From Paramicrobacterium agarici (GTDB taxonomy: Bacteria > Actinomycetota > Actinomycetes > Actinomycetales > Microbacteriaceae): a DNA stretch of 64,000 nt. Below, one piece after another: positions 1 to 13,147 of the stretch. Under the pieces are notes generated by a model that was not told where the DNA came from, ran no database searches, and worked only from the letters and a program-made list of their open reading frames with translations. Each line of letters starts with the position of its first letter. Within the stretch, counting starts at the first letter, position 1. A program made the position numbers and the translations under genes. The DNA lies in assembly GCF_002563955.1 (NCBI RefSeq), contig NZ_PDJE01000001.1, positions 558,001 to 622,000 on the forward strand, given 5' to 3'.

Positions 1-351
1 TCGCGCACCCGGCCGTGGCGGGCGGCGGGGACCTCGATCTTCATTCACGGCAGCGAGGCCGAGGGGGTATGGGAGGCCCAAGACGCTCTCACGAGCATCG
101 CAGTGTCAGAGTTTCGCGAGCGCCTCCAAGCGGTTCGAGAACACGAGCCGTCGAGCGGCAGCTACGTGGGAATCAGCGAATCGACGCTGTGGCTCACCGA
201 CGACGAGGCGGCGCAGTACGCAGAGGCTCTGCAGCGCGCCGAACTCAGCCTCAGGAAGTCCGGCTGGACCAACACTCCGGGTCCAGGACGGCGGCTGACC
301 CGCGCTCTCTTCTCGCTTCTTCCCGAGACGCCGGCGAGCGATCAGAACTGA
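1..351 (+). CDS. C-terminal part of an unrecognised protein (5' end outside window)
   Basis: The frame is open from base 1 and closes with TGA at 349-351, giving the last 116 residues of a longer protein. Codons end mostly in G or C, as in the neighbouring genes, which supports real coding. I recognise no domain. The visible part is soluble and mixed in charge, with a stretch reading SGSYVGISESTLWLTDDEAA followed by a helix-like EALQRAELSLRKSG. A GTG at 103 is an internal codon, not necessarily a start. The gene converges with the minus-strand membrane protein and overlaps its end by about 10 bases. Confidence 0.55.
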   Translation, partial: SRTRPWRAAGTSIFIHGSEAEGVWEAQDALTSIAVSEFRERLQAVREHEPSSGSYVGISESTLWLTDDEAAQYAEALQRAELSLRKSGWTNTPGPGRRLTRALFSLLPETPASDQN

Positions 352-956
352 GGCTCGCCCGTCGCCCTCACCGCGCCATGGGACGCAAACGCGCCGAGCC
401 CGAACGCGAGAAGTGCGAACCCCGATGCCACGCCGCTCACGAGCGCGATGGCGAACGTCGCGCCGACGAGCCACAGCACGAAACCGGAGATGCCGAGCGC
501 AGTGACGATTGCGCCCAGAACGTGAAAGCGCGCGAGCCGGAAGATCGGCGCAAGCGCAAAGAAATGCGTGCCGACGACGAAGGCGACCCACGCAACACCG
601 AGCTCCGGGTGCCCCCAGGCCGTCAGCAGGCGGCTGCCGCCGAACAGGGCAATGGCTTCGATGGCAACGACGACCCAATACCCCCAGCCGAAGGGCGGGC
701 GGACACCCTGCCCTCCCCCGGCGCCAGCGACATCCGAGTGGCCGGTCCCCTTCGAGCGATAGCTCCGCACACTCAGAACGATGATCGCGGCGAGCGCGCA
801 TAGTGCGATCACCACGAGGGGAATCCGCACGACCGGCAGCGTCTCACCCGAGTTCACCCATACGAAGACGGTGCCGAAAACTCCGGCGATTTGCGCTCCG
901 ACTTCTCGTCCACGCATGGTCGGGGTTGCGTTCGCCGCCGGTGTCTCTTCGGCCAT
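342..956 (-). CDS. Hypothetical integral membrane protein, about six helices
   Basis: The product is 204 residues and strongly hydrophobic. I count about six membrane segments, including one with VRIPLVVIALCALAAIIVLS and a last pair rich in Gly, Ala and Leu. The start is placed at the ATG at 956 because GGGGGAGA lies about 8 bases upstream. A longer frame to 980 has no ribosome binding site. The gene is divergent from a TetR regulator across a perfect 8-bp inverted repeat, so the regulator probably controls it. Function unknown; the protein could be a small transporter or a scaffold. Confidence 0.7.
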   Translation of the reverse strand: MAEETPAANATPTMRGREVGAQIAGVFGTVFVWVNSGETLPVVRIPLVVIALCALAAIIVLSVRSYRSKGTGHSDVAGAGGGQGVRPPFGWGYWVVVAIEAIALFGGSRLLTAWGHPELGVAWVAFVVGTHFFALAPIFRLARFHVLGAIVTALGISGFVLWLVGATFAIALVSGVASGFALLAFGLGAFASHGAVRATGEPQF

Positions 957-980
957 GAATTGATCTCCCCCGTCTTTCAC

Positions 981-1012
981 TGAATTGGTTATAGTATGTT
1001 ATATCCAATTCA
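981..1012. promoter_or_regulatory. Candidate TetR operator between divergent genes
   Basis: Perfect inverted repeat TGAATTGG (981-988) and CCAATTCA (1005-1012) around a 16-bp AT-rich centre that contains two GTTATA direct copies. The AT-rich centre could also hold -10 elements for both directions. Position and symmetry fit the operator of the adjacent TetR gene. Inference from architecture. Confidence 0.65.
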
Positions 1013-1043
1013 GCGATGCAACCGTGATGGGCAGTTGTGATCC

Positions 1044-1679
1044 ATGGCACACCCGAGTAGAGCCACACGCGAGTACCGTTCTGCCGTACGCGAGCAGCGT
1101 GCCGCGCAGACACGAGCGGCGATTCTGGATGCTGCACGGCAGCTGTTCCGCAGCGGCGGCTTCGCGGCGACGACGGTCAACGCGATTGCCGAGCGCGCGG
1201 GGGTCTCAGCGCCGACGGTCTACGCGACCTTCGGCTCCAAGGCGAGCGTCGCGCGCGCGATCGTTGAGCAGATAGAGGAGTCGAGTCGTGCGGCGCACTG
1301 GCGCAACCGCATTGCACACGAGTCCGACCCGCACGTGATTCTGCACGCGTTCGCGCAGTGGACGGCCGAGTTCTTCAGCGCGAGCATTCCCGAACTGACA
1401 CTGGCGAGCGAGCTCACCGCCGAAGCGAGCACGATGGTTGCAGAAGGCAACGCTCGCCGGCGTGATGCCCTGACGGCGCTTGTCGGCCGACTCGCCGATC
1501 ATGCGGCGCTGCGTCCCGGCCTGTCGCAGCGCGAAGCAGTCGATCGGGTATGGATGCTGACGGGCATCGAGATGTATGTCAACGCCGTCCAGGGCTGCGG
1601 GTGGCCGATCGCGCACTACGTGTCGTGGCTCTCCGAAACGCTCGCGCAGCAGATTCTCGACCGCGGGGCCACATCCTGA
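1044..1679 (+). CDS. TetR/AcrR family transcriptional regulator
   Basis: 211 residues, usual length for the family. The N-terminal helix-turn-helix is clear at about residues 20-65: RAAILDAARQLFRSGGF, then TTVNAIAERAGVSAPTVYA, then FGSKASVARAIVEQ. The remainder is the variable ligand-binding and dimer domain. The ATG at 1044 has no obvious ribosome binding site. The gene faces the membrane-protein gene across a palindromic operator and probably represses it and itself. The ligand cannot be told from sequence. Confidence 0.9.
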   Translation: MAHPSRATREYRSAVREQRAAQTRAAILDAARQLFRSGGFAATTVNAIAERAGVSAPTVYATFGSKASVARAIVEQIEESSRAAHWRNRIAHESDPHVILHAFAQWTAEFFSASIPELTLASELTAEASTMVAEGNARRRDALTALVGRLADHAALRPGLSQREAVDRVWMLTGIEMYVNAVQGCGWPIAHYVSWLSETLAQQILDRGATS

Positions 1680-1714
1680 CGAGAACCCCGTGTGCCGGGA
1701 CCGCCGCACAGAGC

Positions 1715-1743
1715 AGTGGGCGAGCGCTGTGCGCCCGCCCACT
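1715..1743. terminator. Hairpin between convergent TetR and SPFH genes
   Basis: Perfect 8-bp stem AGTGGGCG (1715-1722) and CGCCCACT (1736-1743) with a 13-base loop. It lies between two converging stop codons. There is no U tract on either side, so termination is likely but not certain. Confidence 0.5.
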
Positions 1744-1758
1744 GGTTCCGCCTCAACG

Positions 1759-3243
1759 TCACTTGTCGCTAGACGGTGCGTCTCCAGCATCCGGCTCTGT
1801 TGTCGCTGTTGGCGCGCTGCCAGCTGCCTGCGATTCGGCCGAAGGCGACACGTGAGTCTCCTCCTGCTGAGACCGGTCGGCTGTGGAAGCCGAGGACTCA
1901 CGCATGGCCTCGCCGACGGCGCTGCCTGTGACGCGACCCTGAATGACACTCGCGAGGTCGACGCCGGTCGCTTCCTTGACCGACTCGAAAACGCCGCGCA
2001 TCGCCGATGCCGACTCTCCCGAGAACTGACTGCCCGCGGGCGACGAATCGGAGCCTGACCCGATGACGCTGATGGTGCCGATTCTCGAGTAACCCTGCGC
2101 GAACCGCTCCATGAGGTCGGGCAGAATCTCGATGGCGCGCTGAGCAATGACTCCTTCGAGATTCTCTTGAAGCGCTGCAGCCTCGGCACGGATGGCGTCA
2201 CCCTTCGCCTCACCGGCGAGACGGACCGACTCCGCCTCGGCCGCAGCACGTGCCTTGATGGCCTCGGCTTCGCTCTCGGCGACGTCGACTTCGGCCTGAG
2301 CCGCCTTCACCTGGGTGTAGGCCTTGGCGTCTGCCTCGCGCTCCTTCTCGTACTGGGCGGCGTCGGCGACGCGCTTGACGTCGGCGTCCAGCTGAGCCTG
2401 CTTGTTCTCGGCCTCTTGTTGCAGCACGTCTTGACGGGCCTGCACACGGGCGAGTGCTTCGGCCTGCTCAGCGCGGGCATTCGCCTGGCCGACTTGCGCC
2501 TTAGAGTCCGCCTCGTTCTTGTCGTACGCCGTCTGCTCGACGAGGTTGGCCTCGTCGTTGGTGATCTGCTGCTTGCGAATCGCACGCTCTGCGTTCGTTG
2601 CAGCGATCTCCGCCGCCTGACGCTTTGACTGCACCTCGGGCGCACCGAGCGACGCAATGTATCCGAGGTCGTCGGTGATGCCCTTGATCTGGAACGAGTC
2701 GAGAATCAGACCCTGGTCAGCGAGCTCTCCCGACACGTCGGCGGCGATCTGGTCTGAGAACTTCTTGCGGTCGCGCATCAGACTCACGACGGCGAGCGTG
2801 GCGACGATTCCACGAAGTGCACCCTCAAGCTGTTCTGTCGTGAACTGCTCAATCGCCTTGTCCTGCGAGGCGAATCGTTCGGCCGCGCGCTGCACGAGCT
2901 GCTTCGACGACCCGATCTTCACCATGGCGACAGCCTCGACCTCAAGGGTGACGCCGTCGTACGACTGTGCTTCAGCCTGCATCGAAACCTGGCGTGAACG
3001 CAGCGAGATGATCTCGTGGCGCTGTGTCAGCGGGTTGACGAGGGCCTTGCCGTTGACGATGACGGCGAGCGATGACTCGTCTTTGTTCTTCTTTGACTTT
3101 CCCGAGACGACGAGTGCTTCATCGGAACGAGCGACTTTGATCCACATCTTCGCAACAATCAAAGCGATGATCAGAACGACGACGACGATGGCCGCGATGA
3201 TTCCGATCAGCACCAAGACGCCGCCCGCGATGGCGAACTCCAT
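1759..3243 (-). CDS. Flotillin-like SPFH/band-7 membrane scaffold protein
   Basis: 494 residues. An N-terminal membrane segment (residues about 3-32, rich in Ile and Val) is followed by an SPFH domain with typical SLRSRQVSMQAEAQSYDGVT and RGIVATLAVVSLMRDRKKF stretches. A long Ala/Glu/Lys coiled coil (about 205-375) follows, then a Ser/Thr/Ala-rich tail. This is the flotillin (YuaG/FloT) layout. Members organise membrane microdomains at the cytoplasmic face. The start is the ATG at 3243, with GGAGG four bases upstream; an upstream in-frame start at 3279 has no such site. It may belong to an envelope-stress unit with the neighbouring PRC-barrel gene, but a strong terminator separates the two. 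Confidence 0.88.
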   Translation of the reverse strand: MEFAIAGGVLVLIGIIAAIVVVVLIIALIVAKMWIKVARSDEALVVSGKSKKNKDESSLAVIVNGKALVNPLTQRHEIISLRSRQVSMQAEAQSYDGVTLEVEAVAMVKIGSSKQLVQRAAERFASQDKAIEQFTTEQLEGALRGIVATLAVVSLMRDRKKFSDQIAADVSGELADQGLILDSFQIKGITDDLGYIASLGAPEVQSKRQAAEIAATNAERAIRKQQITNDEANLVEQTAYDKNEADSKAQVGQANARAEQAEALARVQARQDVLQQEAENKQAQLDADVKRVADAAQYEKEREADAKAYTQVKAAQAEVDVAESEAEAIKARAAAEAESVRLAGEAKGDAIRAEAAALQENLEGVIAQRAIEILPDLMERFAQGYSRIGTISVIGSGSDSSPAGSQFSGESASAMRGVFESVKEATGVDLASVIQGRVTGSAVGEAMRESSASTADRSQQEETHVSPSAESQAAGSAPTATTEPDAGDAPSSDK

Positions 3244-3354
3244 GAGACCTCCAGGTTGTCCGAGTGTTCCTCCAATCATGTCGGAGTTGTCAGCTGATGC
3301 ATAGTTCGGCGCTCAAACTGTGGAGTGCAAGCCGCGGAGATCCGTGATCGTCGG

Positions 3355-3395
3355 TGCTCACTCACGCATTGCCCGAGGCGATGCGTGAGTGAGCA
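3355..3395 (-). terminator. Strong hairpin terminator downstream of the PRC-barrel gene
   Basis: Perfect 15-bp inverted repeat, TGCTCACTCACGCAT (3355-3369) and its complement (3381-3395), with an 11-base loop. It begins 15 bases past the stop codon of the PRC-barrel gene and lies upstream of the flotillin gene, so it insulates the two. No clear U tract. Confidence 0.7.
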
Positions 3396-3409
3396 GTACT
3401 GCCGTCACC

Positions 3410-3835
3410 CTATGCGTAGCGGTAGTAGGGGAATGCCGGGTATGCGTAACCCGGCGTCCAGTACGGTGAGTATCCGTAGTACCCGAAGACCTCGTTATAG
3501 TACGACGTGTCGTTCACAAGCTCCGGATCGTAGGCAGGAGCGCCGGCGACCGTGCTTCGTGTTTGGTCTATGCGAACTTCGTCTTCCGAGATTCCCGTAA
3601 TCGCGTCGACGGGAATGAACGATTTGTCTTGTCCGATGCCCAGGAATCCGCCGGACGCGACTTCCATGAATCGCACTTTGTTCTCGTCTGGGTCGATCAG
3701 CAAGTCGTCGACCTTGCCGAGGTCGGCGCCTTCTCGATCCTTGACATCGTAGTTTCGAATGTCCTCATCGGCGCTCGTGATCGTTTCCTGAGTGTCGCTG
3801 AGCTTGATCAGTTTGCTTGCCTCATTTGTTGCCAT
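3410..3835 (-). CDS. PRC-barrel domain protein
   Basis: 141 residues. The centre (about 25-95) reads as a PRC barrel: IRNYDVKDREGADLGKVDDL, then KVRFMEVASGGFLGIG and DKSFIPVDAI. The tail is rich in Tyr, Pro and Gly (YYGYSPYWTPGYAYPAFPYY). PRC-barrel proteins of this type are often general-stress or surface-associated in actinobacteria; their binding partner is usually unknown. The start is the ATG at 3835 with GGAG nine bases upstream. An upstream TTG in frame is not preferred. Monocistronic, closed by a strong hairpin. Confidence 0.82.
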   Translation of the reverse strand: MATNEASKLIKLSDTQETITSADEDIRNYDVKDREGADLGKVDDLLIDPDENKVRFMEVASGGFLGIGQDKSFIPVDAITGISEDEVRIDQTRSTVAGAPAYDPELVNDTSYYNEVFGYYGYSPYWTPGYAYPAFPYYRYA

Positions 3836-4080
3836 GATCTGGTTCTCCAATCCTTCCTGCTGTGGTGGAGGCGGCGTGAACGTGGAACTGCACTCTCAGC
3901 TGCCATTTGCGGCCAGACTAGGTATCGCTTTCGAGCATCCTCAACCCGTTGACGGTGATCGTTACCGCATGTGAATGCAACGCCAAGGTCGCGCAGAGGC
4001 TCGCATCGCGATCTCGCGCCGGCAAGCGGTCGTTGACGTGGCGCGGAATCCATCGCCGTTTCGGCTGTCCGAGACGGAAT

Positions 4081-4755
4081 TCAGCCGGTACACGCGAGCT
4101 TCGGCTCGACTTCAGACCAGGATGCTGGTTGGCTCTCAGTGGCCCACAGGTCGATCTCTGCGCGATTACCGTCCCACTCAAGTGAGTACGTGCCAGCAGA
4201 GAACGGCATATAAGCGTCTTTGGCCGAATACTGGCCGCGCCAGTCAACGATCATGGAGCCCGGCTCGAGGATTCCGACGTCTCCCCACGACGTGACAACG
4301 AATGTGCTTTCGCGAACGACGACGCGGCACCCGTCGGCGCTCTCGCCGGGGAGCACCGAATATCGCGAGCTGGTGCTGAGCGCGACGCAAACAAGGCTCG
4401 CGGGTACTGCGAGTATGAGCGCAGCGGCGAGCACGACACGAGATGCGCGCCATGGCCGTGGGCTCATGGGACCTGCCAGAAGTATGGCTGCCAAAAGCGC
4501 GACGTATCCAACGATGGCGAGCACAATGTCAACGAGTAACCACGTCGGTACCCAGTCACCGAACGCGATCGTCAGCGATGTGAGGGAATCGGGAGACCCC
4601 GGCCGAATCAGCATGGCGATGAGAGCCACACAGCTCATGGCGATCGGGGTCACCTCGGCAATTAAGAGTGCCGCGCGCTGCCCCTTCTTCCGCACACGAT
4701 CGTCCCCGTCACCTTGTGCGTCCTGATGTCGACGGGATGGATCAGTCACCAACAC
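4081..4755 (-). CDS. Hypothetical membrane protein
   Basis: 224 residues. A charged N-terminus is followed by three hydrophobic helices (roughly residues 30-50, 72-95, 105-127), then an extracytoplasmic-looking C-terminal domain with SADGCRVVVRESTFVVTSWG and a Trp-rich end. The GTG start at 4755 is chosen because GGAGGAGG lies 7 bases upstream. No family recognised. The layout (membrane anchor plus outer domain) suggests an envelope function only in a general sense. The 245 bases between it and the PRC-barrel gene show no further gene. Confidence 0.6.
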   Translation of the reverse strand: MLVTDPSRRHQDAQGDGDDRVRKKGQRAALLIAEVTPIAMSCVALIAMLIRPGSPDSLTSLTIAFGDWVPTWLLVDIVLAIVGYVALLAAILLAGPMSPRPWRASRVVLAAALILAVPASLVCVALSTSSRYSVLPGESADGCRVVVRESTFVVTSWGDVGILEPGSMIVDWRGQYSAKDAYMPFSAGTYSLEWDGNRAEIDLWATESQPASWSEVEPKLACTG

Positions 4756-4810
4756 GGTGTGACCTCCTCCATCTCGTCGAATTTACGGATAACAATACGA
4801 GCAGTCGCCG

Positions 4811-5464
4811 CTATGGAGTCCATTCCTGAACAGCGGGCTTGCTCGCCCAATCTGCCCCAAAGAACGGAAAGGGCCACGAACCGTCCGGCACCCATTGATC
4901 CCATTCATCATCGGTAAAGATCGGCGTCCGTGCATCGAGGTCCGCCACTGCCTGCCATCCCGCGTTCCGAATCCACTGTGCTTGTGCCGAGGAGAGAATG
5001 CGTTGTTCGACCGACCATGCGAGGTGGTCCTCATCCTTCCAGCGCCAGGTCGAAAGGTCGCGCTCGGCGACAATGTCGAGGACCAGGTCGCGCGAGTCGA
5101 AACCGGCAACGGAGCGCTGCCACGCAAGCTCGAGGTTCACGTACCACCCGTCGAAGCGTTGTGCTGAGGAGTCCCATTGACGAATGACCGCGTAGTGCCG
5201 GCCTCGCGGGTGTACCCGAACGCTCGGGCCTCCGTTCCACGGAAGTTCTTGATGCCCTCCGTCCCAACCTCCCCTGAGGATTGACCCCCGTGGTCCTCCA
5301 CGTGCTCCGGTGCGGAGCCGGATCGGTGCACCATGTGGCTGGTACAGGGCAACGTGGCGGTCGTTAGCTTCGATCACGTTCGCCGCGAAACAGTAGGAAA
5401 CGGCGTCGTCAGGAACAGAGCGCCAGAGCACGGCCTCACCCCTGAACGGCTCATTTCCCTGCAT
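4811..5464 (-). CDS. DUF402 / FomD-like protein
   Basis: 217 residues. The C-terminal half carries the DUF402 pattern: FDGWYVNLELAWQRSV, then DLVLDIVAERD, then RWKDEDHLAWSVEQ, followed by a helical end. Known DUF402 members hydrolyse nucleoside phosphate or cytidylyl-phosphonate substrates (Ntdp, FomD) with acidic metal ligands; the D and E residues of the DLVLDIV and WKDEDH segments are present. GGGAGG precedes the ATG at 5464. Substrate unknown; a housekeeping nucleoside phosphatase is one possibility. Confidence 0.75.
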   Translation of the reverse strand: MQGNEPFRGEAVLWRSVPDDAVSYCFAANVIEANDRHVALYQPHGAPIRLRTGARGGPRGSILRGGWDGGHQELPWNGGPSVRVHPRGRHYAVIRQWDSSAQRFDGWYVNLELAWQRSVAGFDSRDLVLDIVAERDLSTWRWKDEDHLAWSVEQRILSSAQAQWIRNAGWQAVADLDARTPIFTDDEWDQWVPDGSWPFPFFGADWASKPAVQEWTP

Positions 5465-5998
5465 CGAGTGCCCTCCCGATCCTGCTCAGCGCTGGCGGCT
5501 GCGACCTTGCGCCCGACGCTAGCACGCCCCGAAGCCGCGACCAGTCGTTGCGAAAGATCCACCTCGCGCGGATTGCCGACGAAAGAGCATCGGTCTCTCA
5601 CGCCAGACACGGTGGGCCTGCTGGTCTTGAGATTTCCAGTACTCCGTCACGAGCCTTCTCTGGCGGAGGTAGACGTCCCGCAGCGAGGTCCTCCGTCAAA
5701 TGGACCGATCCATGCAGCGATAAAGCGTTTCGTGCTCCGCATTCTCCGACCGTTTCGATCGGTATCGTGCGTAGTGCACCGATTGAGGCGTGAGATCGAT
5801 TCCTCGTAATCACGGGGCCAGCCTGGACACACTGGAGCCAACACGACTACTACCGAACGAGGCCAGATTACTACCGCTAAGTTGATTGCGGATCTCTAGC
5901 GCGCGCAAACAGCGGCTTCTGTCGATACCTGCTCTGAACTGGGAGAGAGTCCCAATCTCAATCACAAGCGATTAGCGAGATTAGTGGCAATCGTAGTG
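5465..5998. other. Intergenic stretch with no gene seen
   Basis: About 530 bases between the DUF402 gene and the tRNA pair. Frames here are short, start without ribosome binding sites and have no recognisable products. The last 200 bases are less GC-rich than the surroundings. It presumably holds the DUF402 promoter region and the 3' trailer of the tRNA transcript. Nothing more can be supported. Confidence 0.5.
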
Positions 5999-6071
5999 TG
6001 GAGCCTAGGGGAATCGAACCCCTGACCTCCTGCTTGCAAAGCAGGCGCTCTACCAATTGAGCTAAGGCCCC
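5999..6071 (-). tRNA. tRNA-Ala, anticodon TGC
   Basis: On the minus strand a 73-base cloverleaf runs from GGGGCCTTAGC to GGCTCC plus discriminator A. The acceptor stem contains the G3-U70 wobble that identifies alanine tRNA. The anticodon loop reads CTTTGCAAG and the T loop GGTTCGATTCC. The 3' CCA is not encoded. Confidence 0.97.
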
Positions 6072-6107
6072 GAAAAGGGATGAACAGTTTAACGCGTCAT
6101 CCACAAG

Positions 6108-6181
6108 TGGGGCTACCAGGACTTGAACCTGGGACCTCTTCGTTATCAGCGAAGCGCTCTAACCGCCTGAGCTATAGCCCC
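6108..6181 (-). tRNA. tRNA-Ile, anticodon GAT
   Basis: Minus-strand 74-base cloverleaf starting GGGGCTATAGCTCAG and ending TAGCCCC plus A. The anticodon loop is CTGATAA and the T loop GGTTCAAGTCC. The 3' CCA is not encoded. The Ile-Ala tRNA pair downstream of gyrA is the standard actinobacterial arrangement. Confidence 0.97.
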
Positions 6182-6265
6182 GTTTTTGACCAGATTAGAG
6201 ATTACCCGAAATGGTCGCGAATTCCCAATCGAAAACCGCCCTCCGGCATGCCGGGAGTGTCACGA

Positions 6266-6670
6266 TCAGTTGTTCGTGAAACCGACGAGCAACCCGCCCG
6301 TGATCTTGACAGCCAAGTTGTACAAACCGGCAGCAAGAGCACCAAGGACCGTCACGATCACGAGGTTGAGAATCGCCACAATGAGCGCAAAGCCCATCAC
6401 GCGACCCAGGCCGATGATCGCTTCGAGGCCCTCCTTCGATCCCGTGACCTCCTTGTAGAGACTCGACACCTGGTCGAAGACACCCGTCGCATCGAGAACT
6501 GTGAATACCAGAAAGAAGAAGACCACGGTGATGATGGCGACCGCGATCGCGATCAGGAACGACAGCTTCAACGCCGACCAGAAGTCAATGTAGACGAGCT
6601 TCAGTCGCACCTGCTTACTCGACGGCTTTCGCGCTGACTTCTTAGCCAGTTTGTCGGCAACGCTTGTCAT
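6266..6670 (-). CDS. DUF3566 membrane protein downstream of gyrA
   Basis: 134 residues: a basic N-terminus, then KLVYIDFWSALKLSFLIAI opening a first membrane helix, a middle loop, and a second helix pair with IGLGRVMGFALIVAILNLVI ending in GLYNLAVKITGGL. This is the DUF3566 family, almost always next to gyrA in actinobacteria. It starts two bases after the gyrA stop, so it is translationally linked to gyrA. Its function is not established. Confidence 0.93.
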   Translation of the reverse strand: MTSVADKLAKKSARKPSSKQVRLKLVYIDFWSALKLSFLIAIAVAIITVVFFFLVFTVLDATGVFDQVSSLYKEVTGSKEGLEAIIGLGRVMGFALIVAILNLVIVTVLGALAAGLYNLAVKITGGLLVGFTNN

Positions 6671-6672
6671 TC

Positions 6673-11418
<4,746 letters not shown>

Positions 11419-11446
11419 CTCGTCAATATCCACCAGATTTGTCACC

Positions 11447-11935
11447 TTAACCGTAGGTATCGCGCACACCGCGGCCCTGAACCGATCTAGGGCCGCGTTT
11501 GAACGATGGGACGTTGGGGCCTTGAAAACGGATGCTGTCGATACCCGCATCGGGAAACGACGTCGCGATGCGATTCATGATCTCGACCCGCATGAGTCGC
11601 AGTTGCGTCGCCCACGCCGTCGAATCGCATTTCACCGTGAGCATCCCGCCCTCGATCCCGACCGGCTCGGAGTGTGCTGCAGTGCTCTCTCCAGCCACTT
11701 CGGCCCACCTGTTGATGAGCTCTGCTTGAGACAGCGTCGAGTCCCACCCGAGCCTGTCCGTCAGGGTATTCATGACGTCGCCAATCCCTTTGGGATCCCG
11801 GCCAGAACCGAACGGGATACTCGACGGACCGTCGTCACCACCGCGCTTTCGCCGGCCGGCGCCGCGACGGCGCCCGCCGAAGATCTCTTTGAAACGCAGG
11901 TAGACCCGCGTCGATTCGGTCTCTCTCTCAGCCAT
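11447..11935 (-). CDS. dciA: DUF721 / DciA-type replicative helicase operator
   Basis: 162 residues. A basic N-terminal segment with a Gly/Arg run is followed by the DUF721 domain at about 52-130: IGDVMNTLTDRLGWDSTL, LINRWAEVAGESTAAHSEPV and a hydrophobic strand, then QLRLMRVEIMNRI. DciA loads or remodels the DnaB helicase in bacteria without DnaC or DnaI. It is the last gene of the origin operon and overlaps recF by 8 bases. Confidence 0.88.
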   Translation of the reverse strand: MAERETESTRVYLRFKEIFGGRRRGAGRRKRGGDDGPSSIPFGSGRDPKGIGDVMNTLTDRLGWDSTLSQAELINRWAEVAGESTAAHSEPVGIEGGMLTVKCDSTAWATQLRLMRVEIMNRIATSFPDAGIDSIRFQGPNVPSFKRGPRSVQGRGVRDTYG

Positions 11936-13097
11936 CGACGATCGTTCCCGCCGAGATATGAACGGTGTGCGCGGTGAGCTGCTCCGGAATATCTTCGATC
12001 ACGGCGGCCGTGATCAGCACCTGCTCAAAACCGGCCACGGCTTCGGCCAGGCGCGAGCGACGCCCCTTATCGAGCTCAGCGAAGACGTCGTCGAGCATCA
12101 GTACCGGATCGCCCGAGTACGAGTCACGCCGCAGCAGTTCCGCCGACGCCAGCTTGAGCGAGAGCGCGAATGACCACGATTCGCCGTGACTTGCGTAGCC
12201 CTTCACGGGAAGATCGTTGAGAGAGAAGAGCACGTCATCCCGATGCGGGCCCACAAGCGTGAGACCACGTTCGAGTTCTTGCGACCTGCGCGCCACGAGA
12301 GCTCCTTGGAACGTCTCGGCCGTCGACAGATTTGCGGATGCTGTCGCCGACGCTGCCGCTTGCTCGGCGTCGTCATCTTCAGCATCCCGCCCCGAAATCG
12401 AGAGGAGCGGTTCAAGCCCTGGCCTGTGGTCTGCGTCGACAACGTGAGCGTACGCCTCCGCGAGAGGTGCGCGCAGGGCGTCGACGAGAGCGATTCGTTC
12501 GTCGATGATCTCGCTTCCGAGCGTGACGAGTTTGTCGTCCCAGACCTCCAGGGTGCTGAGCTGGGCGCCGCGAAGTCCCGAAGCGCGTGCGGACTTCATC
12601 AGCGTGTTGCGCTGCTTGAGCGTTCGGTCGTAGTCGGCCAGCACGCTCGCGAGCCTCGGCGATCGCAGCACGAGAAGCTCATCGAGAAAGCGCCGTCGGG
12701 CCCCCGGATCACCGCGGACGATGCCCAGGTCTTCAGGCGCAAACAGAACACTCGAGAAGTATCGTGGCAGCTCCCGCGGTTTGATGCTGCCGCGATTCAC
12801 CTGCGCCCGATTGGGACCAGATCGATTGAGCTGCACTTCGACGAGCATGTCCCTGCCCGCGTGGTGGAGCTTCGCGCGAACGATCGCGGCGTCTTGTCCG
12901 GCGCGAATGAGCGCTTTGTCGCTCGATACCCGATGCGATCCCAGTGTCGAGAGGTACCCGAGCGACTCGACGAGGTTGGTCTTTCCCTGCCCGTTCCGCC
13001 CGATGAAGAGATTCGCGCCAGGGTGAAGCGCCACATCAGCGGTCGCATAATTGCGAAAATCGCTGAGGTTCAAGTGCGTGACGATCACGCGTTCCAT
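11928..13097 (-). CDS. recF: DNA replication and repair protein RecF
   Basis: 389 residues. SMC-like ATPase: Walker A GRNGQGKT at 33-40, ABC signature region SHGESWSFALSLKLA, and Walker B PVLMLDDVFAELD. Conserved start LNLSDFRNYA. The family helps RecFOR load RecA at gaps. A low-complexity loop (DAEDDDAEQAAASATAS) interrupts the middle, probably a species-level insertion. The 3' end overlaps dciA. Confidence 0.97.
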   Translation of the reverse strand: MERVIVTHLNLSDFRNYATADVALHPGANLFIGRNGQGKTNLVESLGYLSTLGSHRVSSDKALIRAGQDAAIVRAKLHHAGRDMLVEVQLNRSGPNRAQVNRGSIKPRELPRYFSSVLFAPEDLGIVRGDPGARRRFLDELLVLRSPRLASVLADYDRTLKQRNTLMKSARASGLRGAQLSTLEVWDDKLVTLGSEIIDERIALVDALRAPLAEAYAHVVDADHRPGLEPLLSISGRDAEDDDAEQAAASATASANLSTAETFQGALVARRSQELERGLTLVGPHRDDVLFSLNDLPVKGYASHGESWSFALSLKLASAELLRRDSYSGDPVLMLDDVFAELDKGRRSRLAEAVAGFEQVLITAAVIEDIPEQLTAHTVHISAGTIVDG

Positions 13098-13147
13098 CGT
13101 AGGCGGTGCGCCTGACGAAGCTCACGCCACGCAGATGACGGATGCTG

